A stretch of 64,000 nucleotides of DNA from Isoetes taiwanensis (lineage: Eukaryota; Streptophyta; Lycopodiopsida; Isoetales; Isoetaceae): the NCBI GenBank assembly GCA_021234155.1, contig JAJEKV010000886.1:1-64000 (forward strand). The letters are read 5' to 3'. The notes under the pieces were generated by a model. The model worked only from the letters and a program-made list of their open reading frames with translations. It made no database searches and was not told where the DNA came from. How positions within the stretch are numbered: position 1 is the first letter of the stretch; each line of letters opens with the position of its first letter. Both the position numbers and the translations under genes were made by a program. Positions 1 to 12,275 of the stretch are shown in pieces.

Positions 1-59
1 GACCAAACATAAGGCTTTATGATCTCAGGCGCTTTAATATTAAAATCGTAATGGTATCA

Positions 60-175
60 AGATGTTCTCAATTCCAATCGTATTACAAGAATAAATAACG
101 CTTTATCCCAACTGTTAGTTTAGAGCACCGTGAGAACATACTAATACTCATATTATATTGTGTAAACATTTTTTT
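60..175. repeat. Diverged copy of the foldback-element arm
   Basis: This stretch resembles the right arm and flank of the foldback repeat near 7.2-7.3 kb. Both have a run of the type CAAGAATAA, then TTAGTTTAGAGCAC, then ATATTATATTG and a block of T or AACATT. No second arm is seen on the left because the window starts here. From 180 to about 480 I see no gene, only AT-rich sequence with T-runs. Confidence 0.5.
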
Positions 176-487
176 TTTATATAAGTGCCAGACTTATTTA
201 CTTTTTAAAAGTGTTGGTGTACAAAGCCACGCAGGGTGTTCTCACCCGCAAAAATGATGATAGCTGCTACATGGTTCTACTTGCAAAATTCATTCTCTTT
301 GTAATTTCCTGTAGTTTAGGTAGGCTCTATTATTACCTTTCATTTCTTCTTTTCTCCTTCAAGTTAGCTCTTAAATTTTTTTTCTTTTTCAGCCCTCTGG
401 TACTATGAAGTTGGTAGGAATGTCTTCTTGATTAATAACACTGCGCCTTTCCATATATAGACCGTATTTATTCACAGTTCCAGCTAT

Positions 488-871
488 ATGAAAGGGCCAC
501 TTTCTTCCATGGTGCACCATTCAAGGGGAAGGATTCCTAATAGCGTTCCTTCTTTGAAAATTCTAATGGGTATCATCTCAAAAGCTGGGTCCAAACTCAT
601 GCCCATGTTGGTTTGGTGCCATATTTCCTCACCGTGGTATACGTACCAAGTGAGATCTCAGCCTCCGGCCCTCGCACAGCAAGGCATACTCGGGTTGACA
701 AGTTATTGTCCCATTTTGAGATTCTAGCTGATTAACCCTGAGCTCCTGTGTGTACTTGCCAGAGTGTCCGAGGGGGGTAAAGAGATGCCACGCATCTCTC
801 CAGATGTTTTGGAGTTTTCCTCCGTGATTACTAATTCCATTTGTTGGTATTGGGAAACCTTTAGTCCTCAA
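488..871 (-). pseudogene. Possible LINE ORF2 C-terminal tail
   Basis: An open frame of 80 codons (871-629, minus strand) has the wording of a LINE C-terminus (KLQNIWRDAWHLF, aromatic-rich) and is collinear with the reverse transcriptase. Assignment rests on position and general style only. Confidence 0.3.
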
Positions 872-1949
872 ACGAATCGGTAGATTTCACGAACTTGTTT
901 GGTATCGCGGTAAACCCATGGATTTTGATCTCCCTAGTTATAGTGTTTCAGCATCAGGCTACGGCCCATATTATTACATATTTTATCTGCTGCCCCTGCA
1001 AACGCACTTGAAATTCTCCTCAGCCTAACTCAATTGTTTCCTTTGTACCCATTATTGAGCACAAGAATCTATTCCACACTTTTTCCACTTTAACAATCCT
1101 TTTGTGACGTACCACCATAACAGCAGGCAGGCTCATGCTTATAGAAAACCCACCGCCCCACCCAGCATGAGGGAAGCCTTCAATTGTCGTTTAAATAGTT
1201 TTTATACTTTCCAAGCTGAAATAATCCTCTCGTGAATGGAGAAGCTTCACATGGCTTTCTAAGATCAAAAAAAGAGTGACCATGGGAGGATCTCTAACCT
1301 GAGGGTCACCATGCCATGACGCACAGAAGCCCTGCTGTGAGGGTGGTGTACTGAGACTTCAATTTCTTTTCTCAGAGGGATCTTCCATGAATTTTGCTAG
1401 AATTTCTGTCAGAATGATATGTCAACCATTCACCTCCTCTCCTTCTCACTTTTATCTCTCGTACTCCACCAAGCTTATTTTGACCAATCGCCTCTCTTCA
1501 TCATTCCCTCCCTGCACGGTTGCGGATTAGCCTTCCACTCTTGTGCCTTCTCCTTCTCGGCTAGTAAAATTGATGATGTAGACATGAGCATTGCTTAACA
1601 CATGTTTTGCCACCAGAACTGACCACCTGCAAGTGATAGCTGGCCACCTTTCCACCAATTTAGGTGTCAAGGTCAGGTAGTATTTTCGTCCTATATTTGT
1701 GCCTTAGCCGATATTGATGCCCACCGAAACACCGGGCGCAGGGTTGGAATGCCCGGAATTATTTTCTATGGTAGGACGGCCAAGCATGTGGGATGTGGTT
1801 CTTCCAGGCCATTGTACCTGCCAAGATTTCCTTCCAATTTATGAGACATCCAAGCTATTGAGAGAAGGAGGCTAGTAATTTTGCCCGTGACATGATTATC
1901 TCTTCCTCTGCCTCTATAAATAGAAATGCATTATTGGAGATATTGATTT

Positions 1950-2930
1950 ACATATTTGTTGAGAGCCATCCAACATTTCTAGTCTCGAATCATACGTCTT
2001 GGAGGCTTGGCCGAATATTTGTGAAAGTTAACCTGGCGCAATATTGAAAAAGGGGCTAAGGGGCAACCTTGCCCGATGCCCTTTTATGTCAAATATTGAG
2101 AGGGTTCTACCTTGGAATAGGATCAGCTCGAGCAGATCATGAAGCTTCATGACCCCTTCCCGAAAAAAAAATCCACAACCCGGCTTGAGCATCATTTTTT
2201 GCAGAAACTCCATCCGACATCTTGTCATAAGCTTTGGCAAAGTCTAGCTTTTAGATAGGCCACCTTTTGTCTTGTTTTTCTAGCCCGATTGCAAACCTTC
2301 AGATCTTCGTATTTACATTGCCGGGATACTCCCACTCGGGTAGAAAACCGATTCAATTTGGAGATGCCTTGACCCGCACTGGCTTGATCTTCTGCCATAG
2401 CCTTAGCTATGATTTTATAGAATGCGGATAAAAAGTGTGATGGGCCTCAATCATTGATTGTGCTTGGCTCCTTACTCTTGGAAACCAAGGAAATACAACC
2501 CTCGTTCAATCTTGGATTTAGATTTTTCAGCTTGCATAAAAGTCTGTATGTAGAGAAGACATCATCCTTAACCTATTTCCATTGCATTGATAGAATTCCT
2601 ATGGGATTCCATCCATACCGGGACATTTATTTGGAGCCCATAAACGAAAGTAGCCTTTGAAGGTCCTCAATAGAGAGGGGAAGACTTAAAGTATCTTGGT
2701 ATATTGGCTAGAGTTCATTATATTGAGACTTTGAAACCACCGCTTGAAAGTCTCTTGAAATGGTAAGTTATGTTCTCCAAAGAAAGCATTGAAATGGTTA
2801 TATAGATACCTTTTGAGATCTCCGAGATTTGAGAATTGTGCCATTTTGAGTGATGGATGATAGTGTGGATGATCTCTTCTTTTCTTTAGCTGTCCCGAAG
2901 AAGAACTTTTTGTGCATTTGACTTCTTTTA
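1950..2930 (-). pseudogene. LINE reverse transcriptase, degenerate
   Basis: On the minus strand the segment 2,460-2,200 reads in pieces like a plant LINE reverse transcriptase: LRPIT, then GLQSG and KNKTKGGL, then LDFAKAYDKM (the conserved FAKAYDKV block that carries a catalytic aspartate). Further downstream, around 2,100-2,035, comes a form of the GIRQGCPLSPFLF block, seen here as RARLPLSPFFNIA. The blocks sit in different frames with stops between them, so no functional enzyme is encoded. I could not locate the YADD catalytic box with certainty. Confidence 0.7.
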
Positions 2931-3299
2931 GCCAGTCAATCCACTTTACATCTATTTTTCAGCTATCTTGACCTCTTCTAATGTCTTGATCCGTTCTATT
3001 ATCCTTTTTTCTCTATCCCATCATTAGCCCAATGCTCTAAGTGGAGAAGTTGGCCATAAAGGGAATCAGTTCTTCCCTTTCTTTTGCATTTTAGCCCTAC
3101 CCGACTTTTAGCATAATTTTAATATTTGAAAGAGTCATTATCATGGTTTCCATACCGGTTCTTGTTCTAAAAGCCGATTGCCATATGCTTTTGCGGGTCT
3201 CCACAAAACTGGTCTTTCAAATATCGGTATTTAATTTGAATCTTTGTTTTAGAAGTTCTAAAGCGACACTTCTTAGTCGATATCACTTGTGGATTATGA

Positions 3300-3960
3300 T
3301 CGGAGATAGCATTCTTTAATTGATTGGACCTTTGAAGGTTTGGAAGGATGGAAAGCCACGTCATTCATGTAGCATCTATCGTGGCTCGTCGTCCTCCCAA
3401 GCCCACCATCCATTACACCATGTATATCCCTTATCTCCCTCCAGCTCCATAAAACCCATATCCTCTACCAATTTACACCACCAAGCTTCTCAAACCCATG
3501 TACAATTTCGACGCCACCCCTTGTCTATCCTCGGCCGCCTCCACCATGTTGAAATCCCCTGTCATTAGCCAAGCTACCCCATCTTCCAAACTTTTAATCT
3601 ATGTCTAAGAGTGGCCCATAAAGCACCTCACGCCTGGAGGTTGTTGTGGGTAAATATTCACCAGACCCCATATTCTACCTTCTTGATGCCATAGAATTAT
3701 AGCCCACCTACCAAACTGCCAATGACTCACAAACTTTTACTTCTTCTTCCGGGGATCAAAGTGCCCGCACTAGAGGTATCTTTTACTTAAGCAAAGCGCC
3801 CACATATTCTTTACCTATTGTGTTGAACAAAACTGTATCTCCCCTTTTACATTTATGCTCTTACCGGGCATATGATGTCCGGTTTATCTCCTTGATTGCA
3901 TTTGATAATCTGCTTTTTCTTGTATTCCGAGGATTTTACCCCCGATATTCCAGCTAAGGA
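3300..3960 (-). pseudogene. LINE endonuclease domain, degenerate
   Basis: The reverse complement near 3,580-3,470 reads TGDFNMVEAAEDRQG. This is the GDFN signature of the exonuclease-endonuclease-phosphatase fold in plant L1-type LINEs, the enzyme that nicks target DNA to prime reverse transcription. Sequence on both sides is frameshifted. It lies just upstream, on the minus strand, of the reverse transcriptase remnant, as expected for ORF2. Confidence 0.65.
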
Positions 3961-4241
3961 TTTTATAATTCATGGGGAGATGTTTGGAGACCCTTTCTTC
4001 CTTTTCATGTTGCCCGTCCCTTCAGGTTCATTGCTTTCCGCCTTTTTTTTTTTTTTTCCCCTGTTACCCTTTGGGCAACTCTTAAATCCTCCCCATTCTC
4101 TCTACCATTGCAAGGTCGCCCATCGGTTTTTTGTGTGATGGGAGGACACACTCTAAAGCAACCAACTCTCCCCATCCTACAATATCTCCTCGATTTCCTT
4201 TCGTCTTGTTTGGCAATGCCTCCTCTGAAATCATTACTTCT

Positions 4242-6739
4242 TTAATGCACCGAGAAAGGGTTGTTTACCCTGAGACCATGTGAGTGTTGAGAGACGACAG
4301 GGGAGGGACTTTGGGCGAGGCCCTCCATTCTTTCGAAAGCAATATTTCTAGTTCTCCTTTTTGCTTGGCCCTCCCACTTCCCAAGTTTGACCATCTCTGC
4401 TTTTGACGAGCCTCTCGGATGTGGGAGATGATAGACTCGATGTAGGTCCCTTGGTTGAGCCGCCTTGCTAGTGTTAGGGGTTTCACTCCCCCGGCCGGAG
4501 CACATGGGGTGATTGTTAGGGAGCCGGGATGGCTCGTTGGTACCCCAACACTTGTGGGGGGATCTTTGGAATTATCGCCTGCTTGATGTTGAGGACTCAT
4601 TTCCTCTTTAGATCTTGCTTGAGGGTTTTCTTCCAAAACCTTCAATTTTTAAATCGAAACATTCTCGTAAATTTCCCATTTGTTAGTCACCTTCAAAGGA
4701 AATTTAAAAGAGCAATTGCCACTCTTAACTATCACCCCCTTGGGTATGCTCGCTTCTTTGGGATTTCTACACAAATCCTTGGCCCGGCTATGGAATGTGA
4801 GATATACAGCCTATTGTGTTAGCAATAACCTTTAAAAACTCGTATCAAAGATGTACGGGAGGTAGGTGTTCGATCTCCAGCCAAAGATGGGATCTTGATT
4901 GCTCGACATTTGATGGGGAGAAGCCAGGAGAGTAGTATTGATATAAGATGTATTCCCCATAAAGGGTGTCCGCAAATGAGCCACCATCTTATCTAATCAG
5001 ATCTTCACTTTGGAATAAGATGAGGAAGAAGTTGCCCCTAGTGCCTTTTAGAGATTCATGCCGAGGCAAACCTAACCTTTTTCGTGTGAGTTGACGTACC
5101 AAGATTCTAGTTTATTTAAAGTCCGTGAATCCTCTCCCAAAGAATCCTATACTGGATCGCGGATACCAAGTTCTCCACCACTTTTACATGTATACCATGG
5201 TCTATCTCTTTATTGGAAAGTTAGACTCCTCGTCTACTTCCATATTTCAAGCTTTAAGTTCCTTTTTTTCAGCTGGCCTTTATTTAACTTGCCTGGATCT
5301 TGGGCAAAAACCCGTCACCGCTTTTTAAGGTCGTGATCTACTCTCAAACCCGGTTTGTTTCTATTGGCATACCGCTTCTTTGTCCATTAGAATGTCTGGG
5401 CTTGTTAACTCTTGCTATAGTGTCGTTGTTTTTCCAAGCCTCTGACATTACTTTTTATCCTCTACTACTTACGTGCCTGGATATGCAGTGTTGTTATGCC
5501 CTTCTCATTTGTAGTTCTTGTAGCCTGTGGTGGTGTGGAGACAGTTTATTGACCCCATTGTTTTGATTAAATATCCCCTCAGGAAGCTTCGGCCTCCTTT
5601 ATTCTCTTCCATTATAGCGTCTACCATGCTGAAGCTTTGTTTTGTTTCTCTCGCAAGTTTTTTATTTGCTTCCATTCCTTCTGTGTTCACTTGCTTCTAC
5701 TTCTTCCATAGGTAAAGCTTCCATGGGTGATTCTCGACCTACTAGATTGAATGGGTTTTCCCGCCCACATGCATTACCTCCCGTCCCTGCCCCTAACATT
5801 GCAGCTTTTCAATTTTCTGATAGTCTGATAGCGCTTAACGCTTTGCCTTTGGCAGTGATCTTCCCTCGGCAAGTTGCTTTACCTACTACATTGTCTTTTG
5901 CTCCCTTTTAGGGAATGGTTTATACTATGTGAAGCAGAGTAGCAAAGAAAAAGGGCCTAGATTTTATATCGCATTTTTATGGAGATGTTTTACCTTTAGG
6001 TCGGCAAAAACCAAGTTTGCTAAGGATGCCCCACAAAATGAATGTAATTTGCTTAGAAAACTTACAATTTCTTTAGAAAAGCCTCCCTTGACTTGCTGGT
6101 CATAAGATTTTCCTATTAGGAACAAGTACAAATGGGGGTTTCATTTAGTGTATTGAGTGGATGCTATGGGCATTTTTCCTAAAGCATATGAATACTGGCG
6201 AAAGGAGTTTTTAGGGATAATCTAGTATATTATCCATTTAAAAGGGGCTTTAGGATCTTGGACAAGGCATATAAGGAGGAGGAGAGTTGGGTCCACCCCT
6301 TTCTCATACATGGCGATCATCTTTCCTAAGTGATATCCCGAGAGGTGCAAAAGGTAAAAGATGGTTTTTGTGTGGTGGTTACGAACTTATTCCCTCATTG
6401 TCTAAAGCAAAGCTCCCATTCTTCCTTTGCTTTGCTTCCTCCACTATTATTCTTTTCCTGCCTCAAAGATCTATCCTTGTCTGAGCTCATCTCTTGCTTG
6501 CTCAATCCACCCCTGCCTTCCTCCCAATTTGGGGCTTTTGCCGATTTTGCCTTCCTAACAAAGTTGAAGTGAGTCGGGCGATTTGTGGAGGCGTAACCTG
6601 GCCCCTCGATCCAGACCAGATCTGCAGCAGCTTGCCGAAGCAAAGAAGCCATGTCACCATACCCACGCCTCGCCAATACCTCCCATCGCCGGGTCCATTT
6701 CTCCCTTTGAAAATTGCGTAAACATTGTCTCAGAAGCAA
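4242..6739 (-). pseudogene. LINE ORF1-like fragments
   Basis: Two open stretches on the minus strand (6,739-6,395 and 4,645-4,265) encode basic, Lys/Arg-rich and Ser/Gly-rich sequence without a recognised fold, for example KWTRRWEVLARRG and SHIREARQKQRW. Their position upstream of the endonuclease on the same strand is what suggests ORF1, the RNA-binding protein of LINEs. No CCHC zinc knuckle was found. The stretch between them is interrupted by stops. It could also be an unrelated spacer. Confidence 0.35.
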
Positions 6740-6809
6740 TTTTCATTTAAGGGACATGGGCAAAACAATGAGGTGGCTTTGAAGCACAAACAAGCTCGTG
6801 ATGCACGAG

Positions 6810-7253
6810 GTGCTCTACACTGTCAACATTTGGATAAGAGAAGGATTATTTATTCTTGCAATGGGGAAGATAAGGGAATGAATCATTGGAACGCATAAAT
6901 ATGATGGAGTTTGTTTGTGCTTCAGGCCACCCTCATTGTTTTGCCTTATACCCCCTTCCGCAATATGGTCATAGGTCATATTGCAAAAACAAGAAACATT
7001 GTCTCGCAAAAGCAACTTTTAATTAATTGCCCATACCCCTTAATAAAAGTTGCTTTACGCATAATGTTTTTTACATGCAATATGACCTATGACCATATTG
7101 CATATTGCGTAGGGGTATGGGCAAAACAATGAGGTGGCCTCAAGCACAAACAAACTTTATCATATTTATGCTCCAATGATTCATATTCCCCTTATCTTCT
7201 CAATTGCAAGAATAAGTAATCCTTCTCTTATCCAAATCGTTAGTTTAGAGCAC
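6810..7253. repeat. Foldback inverted repeat (MITE-like)
   Basis: The left arm (about 6,810-6,995) is the reverse complement of the right arm (about 7,075-7,253). Both carry the same landmarks in opposite order: GAGCAC, TTATCC/GGATAA, CTTGCAAT, ATAAATATGAT, CACAAACAAAC, GGCAAAACAATGAGG and the CAATATGACCTATGACC block. The loop is about 80 bp and itself holds a short inverted pair around AGCAACTTTTAATTAA. The flanks 6,721-6,770 and 7,300-7,350 again contain ACATTGTCTC and GGGCAAAACAATGA, so the element is made of several partial copies. No coding capacity. Probably a nonautonomous DNA transposon or foldback element. Confidence 0.75.
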
Positions 7254-7410
7254 TCACAAGATCACGAGAGCATTATAATACCATATTATATTGCGTAAAA
7301 CATTGTCTCTAAAGCAACTTTTAATTAAGGGGTATGGGCAAAACAATGAAACTCCATCATATTTATGCTCCAATGATTCATTCCTCTTATCTTGTCCAAA
7401 TGAAACGTTT

Positions 7411-9135
7411 TTTTTGTTGCATCGCTTCCTATTGTGGGCCGCCTTCTTCGTGCAAAGAACACAATGCTCGGCTTCAGAGCCGACCTTGCTCAAGTTCAAA
7501 GCTGAGCTCAAGGCTTTCCCTAACTCGTTGGTTGGAAAGGAAAAACCGCTTGTGGTTGGAATGGGGTTACTTGCAATACTACCACAGGTAGAGTAACAGA
7601 CCTTCACATTCCTTATTCTGATCCATCCAATCTAGGCCCCACTTCTGCACTGGGGATTTTGGGAGACTTGCCTGATCTTCAAACCCTATATTGCAGAGTT
7701 ATCTTTGCAGGTCCCATTCCTTCATCCATATCCAAGCTCAGAAAACTTAGAAAGCTTGATCTTTCGGGCAATGAAGGCATCACTGGGCCCCTTCCACAGT
7801 CTTTTTTTCATCTTTCTAACCTCGAAGAGCTTGATTTGTCTGGTTGCAGCATTAGAGGGACTTTGTCTCCAAGCATATCCAAGCTTCAAAAGCTCATAAT
7901 ACTTCACTTTCGATCAGCCAATCTAAAAGGGGTTATTCCTTCAGCACTTGGTTCACTCCATCGTCTTCGACTATTAGACCTGTCAGAGAATTTTCTTCGA
8001 GGAAGCATTCCTGCAAGTATAGGTGGTCTGTTGGAGCTGAGGTACCTTTATCTAAACCAAAATAATTTCACGGGGTCTCTTCCTCCATCTCCGGAAAGCT
8101 CTCCAAGTTGGAAGAACTCCATCTCTCAAGCAATCCGTGTATCCTGTGCAATGCGATTCCTTCCTCCTTCGAGGGCCTCAATGCATTAAAAAGGGTTGAA
8201 GTTATCAAGCACAGGTTTATCAGGTTCAATCCCCAATATATTTAAAGGAACTCCAAATCTGGACAGGATAGAAATTCAGAATAATGCCTTCATTAGTCCA
8301 CTTCCTCCATCCATTGGCCTGCTCAGTAATCTCCACTCCGTTGATATGAGCAATAATGCCTTCACTGGCACACTGCCTGCTTCTTTTGGCCTCCTTGACA
8401 GCCTTGGGTACTTTTATGCCAGCAATAACTCTTTTTCTGGTCCCATTCCAGTTGGGTTTGCCAAAAAACTGGCCAATCTTCGTTGGTTAGATCTGAGCTA
8501 TAACAAAATTACTGCCCTTCCTTCTAACTTAAAGATCATTAAGAACCTGCTAGTCCTGCGATTGAATGGAAATATGTTTACATTTGAATCCATCCAAGGG
8601 ATTACAACCATTGGCAATGTAATAATTATTTATTTCGACGTTGTGGTCTCAAAGGTCCCATACCAAGCTGGTTAAGCAGGGCTAAATCCGACGGATATGG
8701 TGATTTTGATGAGGGTACGGCTGTTATAGATCTATCATTTAACTCTATTACAGGTAGTATATCGCCAGATTTTAGCAATATGGGTTACCTAGGTGAGCTC
8801 AGTCTTAGCAATAACAAGATCACAGGCAGCATACCATCCAGCATTGGAAGACTAGTGAGGATGGAACATTTGGATCCGTCCAGAATAAGATTACAGGAGA
8901 AATACCATCAAGTCTAGGAAATTTGTCACGTCTTGAATATCTAGATTTGTCAAGGAATGGACTGAGTGGCTCAATACCTAAGTCATTCTTGGAGGTAAAA
9001 TTATTAACCTTTCTGGATCTGTCCCACAACAAATTAAGCGGGAAGATACCAGAGGGAGAAGTGTTGGCAAAGTTTAATGCATCAAGCTTCGAAGCTAATG
9101 TGGGGCTATGCGGCCACCCTCTCCAAACGTGCTGA
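7411..9135 (+). pseudogene. Secreted LRR receptor-like protein, broken
   Basis: A plant extracellular leucine-rich-repeat protein of the receptor-like/PGIP-like kind. A hydrophobic leader (FLLWAAFFVQRTQCSA) is followed by the LRR N-terminal cap, then about a dozen 24-residue plant LRRs with the LxxLxLxxNxLxGxIP pattern, for example LDLSENFLRGSIPASIGGL and LDLSHNKLSGKIP. It ends at ANVGLCGHPLQTC followed by a stop, with no membrane segment or kinase. The reading frame changes near 7,530, 8,090, 8,190, 8,640 and 8,880, so no full protein can be made. Such proteins bind extracellular ligands or inhibit pathogen enzymes, but the specific role here is unknown. No introns are needed. Frameshifts could be real decay or sequence error. 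Confidence 0.8.
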
Positions 9136-9220
9136 TCTATGTTGCTCTATGGCATTTTGCTTAATAAAGATCAGGGCCTCTGCTTAGATAATATTGTTGG
9201 CTAGCAAAAATGCATCTGAA

Positions 9221-9345
9221 TGGAGTACTCCAGTTTTGTACCCGTGTGCTAGGTAACTTACCAATCAAATCTACAATATAATTTATGGAGTACTCTAGTT
9301 TTGTAACTGTGTGCTAGGTGCCAACCAAATCTACAATATATTCTA
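9221..9345. repeat. Two-copy tandem repeat, about 65 bp
   Basis: TGGAGTACTCCAGTTTTGTA begins at 9,221 and a close copy (TGGAGTACTCTAGTTTTGTA) at 9,286. Both are followed by GTGTGCTAGGT and AAATCTACAATATA. It lies just downstream of the LRR pseudogene. The rest of 9,136-9,679 shows no gene. Confidence 0.8.
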
Positions 9346-9679
9346 TTAGTGACCCAAAATAAATTGCATTAATAAACAACATTCTGTGAGACTTAAAACG
9401 TCTTTAATATGATGCAGGGGTGCTCACTTTGACTTTATCAAACAAGTATGGCCATTGTGGAATCACTGGAAATGGGGCATCCACCAAGGTCTTAGCTCCA
9501 CCAATAGTCTCCTCCTTATTATGTAATGTTCTTAAAGCTGTCATATAAAAGTCTCTGCCTGCCCATGATACCAGAAACACTGCAAAATCTGCCTATCCTA
9601 AGATATATATAATCGTAATCTAATCGCAATGCATGCCTTTCATCTGATCTAACGTTGAGGCAAAACTCCTTACAGTTTT

Positions 9680-9844
9680 TGTTGAACTTTACCAGTTTAC
9701 TAGGAAAACACAAGTGAGAGAAATATGAACCACAAAAGAAGACACGTTTATTGTATAATATATGTTACAATATATAGGCCCATAAAGGTCTAATCATGGA
9801 AAAAGGTGAAAGCTATAAGGAGCTCTCGTTGCCTTTTTATAACA
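9680..9844 (-). repeat. 3' LTR of the copia element
   Basis: 165 bp, TG...CA type when read in either direction (TGTTG...ATAACA on the plus strand). The sequence next to it inside the element, CCCCACCTGC on the plus strand, is the complement of a polypurine tract that would prime second-strand synthesis. Confidence 0.92.
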
Positions 9845-9989
9845 CCCCACCTGCGACTTTAGTCTTTCACCAAATAAGATATAGAAAATATCGTGTCCAA
9901 GAATGAAGACCAAATATTGCAACTCACAACTCATAGATAATCTCCCCACCTGCAAATTTGGTCTCGCACTCGGATGAAAAAAACCTTTG

Positions 9990-10340
9990 GTGGTCACAAA
10001 GGAAAAAATCCGAGTGCTACAAATTTCTAATATCTATTCCTGCGATTTGATAATAAACCTAAATGCAGAATCTCTTGATTGCCAAAATAGTGTCACCCAT
10101 ATAAAGCGCAATCACATTGAAATTTCAAAACCTTTTGGTTGATTCATGTATATCACTTCACTAAATTCTCCAGTAAGAAACGCAGTTTTTGACATCCATT
10201 TGATGTACAAGCAAATCAAACTGAGCGATAAATGCCAGCAATACTCTCAAGTTTCCATACGCCAATTTCTGGCTTGTAATGAAGACATATCCTCTTTCAC
10301 CATAACCGGATCTGCACTAGTAGCTAAAGCTTCATGATAT
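9990..10340 (-). pseudogene. Copia reverse transcriptase fragment
   Basis: On the minus strand, 10,330-10,118 reads NLRVLLAFIAQFDLLVHQMD, then after a one-base slip near 10,190 the continuation of the copia block that normally runs DVKTAFLNG, then YMNQPKGFEI. These are the most conserved stretches of Ty1/copia reverse transcriptase. The remainder of the domain, with the catalytic YVDD, is not recognisable downstream. Upstream, 10,520-10,380 encodes an acidic stretch (PEVEDDFVHEFDLYDGTDED) typical of the linker between integrase and reverse transcriptase. Confidence 0.75.
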
Positions 10341-10659
10341 TTCAAGATCTGTTTGGTGGGTTTCCATTGCCTTCATATCGGAGTCACATCTAGTAGACCA
10401 TCATGATCCTCATCAGTGCCATCATACAAATCAAACTCATGTACAAAATCATCTTCCACTTCAGGATTTACAAGCTCATTCCAAACATGAGGATGTAAAG
10501 ATGAACAACTTGAAGATGAGGAGGTCTATTATCCACATTAGGATTTAGCGACTTTTGTTCCATATTAGGTAGCATACATTGAGCAACATTGATTATCATA
10601 TGATTATGACACTCATCAACACTATTTTGCTGAGGGGTATGTATAAGCTCCCAAAGCTA

Positions 10660-10860
10660 AATTGCACATTTGCCTTTCGCATTGAAAGGAAGGCGATGTT
10701 ACTTCCCAACAGCACATGCCTCACACGTTGCTTGAAGACGATGTTGCTTCCCAACAAAGACATGCCCTCACACGTTGCTTTCCAACAAAGACACCTGCGC
10801 ACATGTTGCTTCCCAATAGCACATGCCTCATATACATCCATTGATGCAAGATTTCAATGA
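10660..10860. repeat. Imperfect minisatellite inside the copia element
   Basis: Units built from GTTGCTTCCCAACAAAGACA, GCACATGCCTCACACGTTGC and similar phrases recur four to five times with variable spacing. No protein role is seen. The surrounding internal region to 11,640 is otherwise anonymous AT-rich sequence. Confidence 0.6.
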
Positions 10861-11666
10861 TAGACCATCAGCAGTTCTATATCGAGGTCATAATAACATA
10901 TCCACGTGATATCTATTGATGCAATACTACTCAATGATAGACCATCATCATTCTATCAAAGATTATAGAATGCTAGATCAACAATTGCAGTTTATAGCAT
11001 TTACATCCACTAATACAGATATCTGGCATGATCGTCCAGGCATAGCTCAAATGAAGTTTCCAATATTAATACTTCATGTAACACTTAATTAAATCATCAA
11101 GCGTGTGCAACATGACAATGTGCATCATATAATACCATTTCAATCATCATGAAATATCTTCAAGCACTTGCAATGCTAAATATCCTATTGATAGGTTTAA
11201 TACGCATGTTATGCAAGTTTTTATCAATCAAAAGCATGATTCCAATGCATCTATAATGTAATCCATTTCACAATGCAATTGTAATTGAATTTTTGTTAGA
11301 CCACTACTATGATCCTCTAACTTTTTAGTTTAGAACCTTACTAGTAGCTAGATACAAAAGTCAGCTGCAAAGCTGGCGACGATCAACAATTATGCAGAAC
11401 TAAAACTCACTATAGCTGTTTCATGGCCAACAAGACTACAAAGCGAGTGAAACACCTATCAACTGCTGATTCAACAGATCTTTCTGGAAAAATTAAAAAC
11501 TACAGTCGATCATCTAAAAAATTTCAGTTGAGCTCTAAAGAAAAACGCTCCAACAATCATTAGTTACAAGCAAGAACCCTATGTAGAATACTCGGTATAT
11601 ATGTAAGGAGCAATATAACTTCATAAAGTTAAAAAGAAAAGGTTAAGTAAAAATTAGGTTTCAGCC

Positions 11667-11722
11667 GAATTCGAACCTGGGTCTCTAGGGTAACGGGGTA
11701 TAACTTTACCCAACTAGTCTAT
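11667..11722 (-). promoter_or_regulatory. tRNA-like A and B boxes (weak)
   Basis: On the minus strand TAGACTAGTTGG (11,721-11,710) resembles a pol III A box and GGTTCGAATTC (11,678-11,668) a B box, about 32 nt apart, each with one mismatch to consensus. This may be the remnant of a tRNA-derived SINE or a tRNA relic inside the copia element. It does not fold into a convincing full tRNA by eye. Confidence 0.35.
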
Positions 11723-12275
11723 CGATTACCTTCAAATCAAACGGCAAAAAGAGTTTAAAAGGTAGATCAGAAACTATTAACTGCGCAGAACAGGGCGGAC
11801 TCATCAAATATGGCCGGAACTTAACATGGAAGCGGCGAAACTGGCCGGAATCAACAGAACTCAGGTCGGTTTATCAGGTATGATTCTTGGCAAGACATAC
11901 AAAAGCTAGATTCAGAACCCATCCAGTCTGGAAACAAGAATTTGCGACTGCCATAGCAGCTCCATAAGCATTCGGAAGAAAAAGAAAACAACTAGATCAA
12001 ACCAAGAATGGATTAAGAGACGACTTCAAAGGTTTATAAGAAGAGTTAGAGCTTGTAGAGGCCGCTGGCTGCAAAGACACCACAATCCAGTGTCTACGGC
12101 CTCAAGCCTTCACTGATTGCTTAGTGATCGGCTCCAGTTACCTGGGTCTAGATAAACTAAAAAGAAAACACAGCAGCGAACAAACTGATAAACGTGGATG
12201 TCTTTCTACTATGACAGATTCGCAAAATCTAAAACTTACAGAGCAGGCTCCCTTTGATCTAATGCTCTGATACCA

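Larger units (their letters stand above)
480..6740 (-). mobile_element. Decayed L1-type LINE (minus strand)
   Basis: Reading the minus strand gives, in the right order for a LINE, an ORF1-like region (about 6.74-4.24 kb), an apurinic endonuclease (about 3.96-3.3 kb), a reverse transcriptase (about 2.9-1.95 kb) and a C-terminal tail (about 0.87-0.48 kb). All parts are broken by frameshifts and stops, so this is an old copy. L1 elements move by target-primed reverse transcription and need no LTRs, and none are seen. The ends are not defined: I found no clear poly-A tail or target-site duplication, so the limits given are those of coding similarity. Confidence 0.7.
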
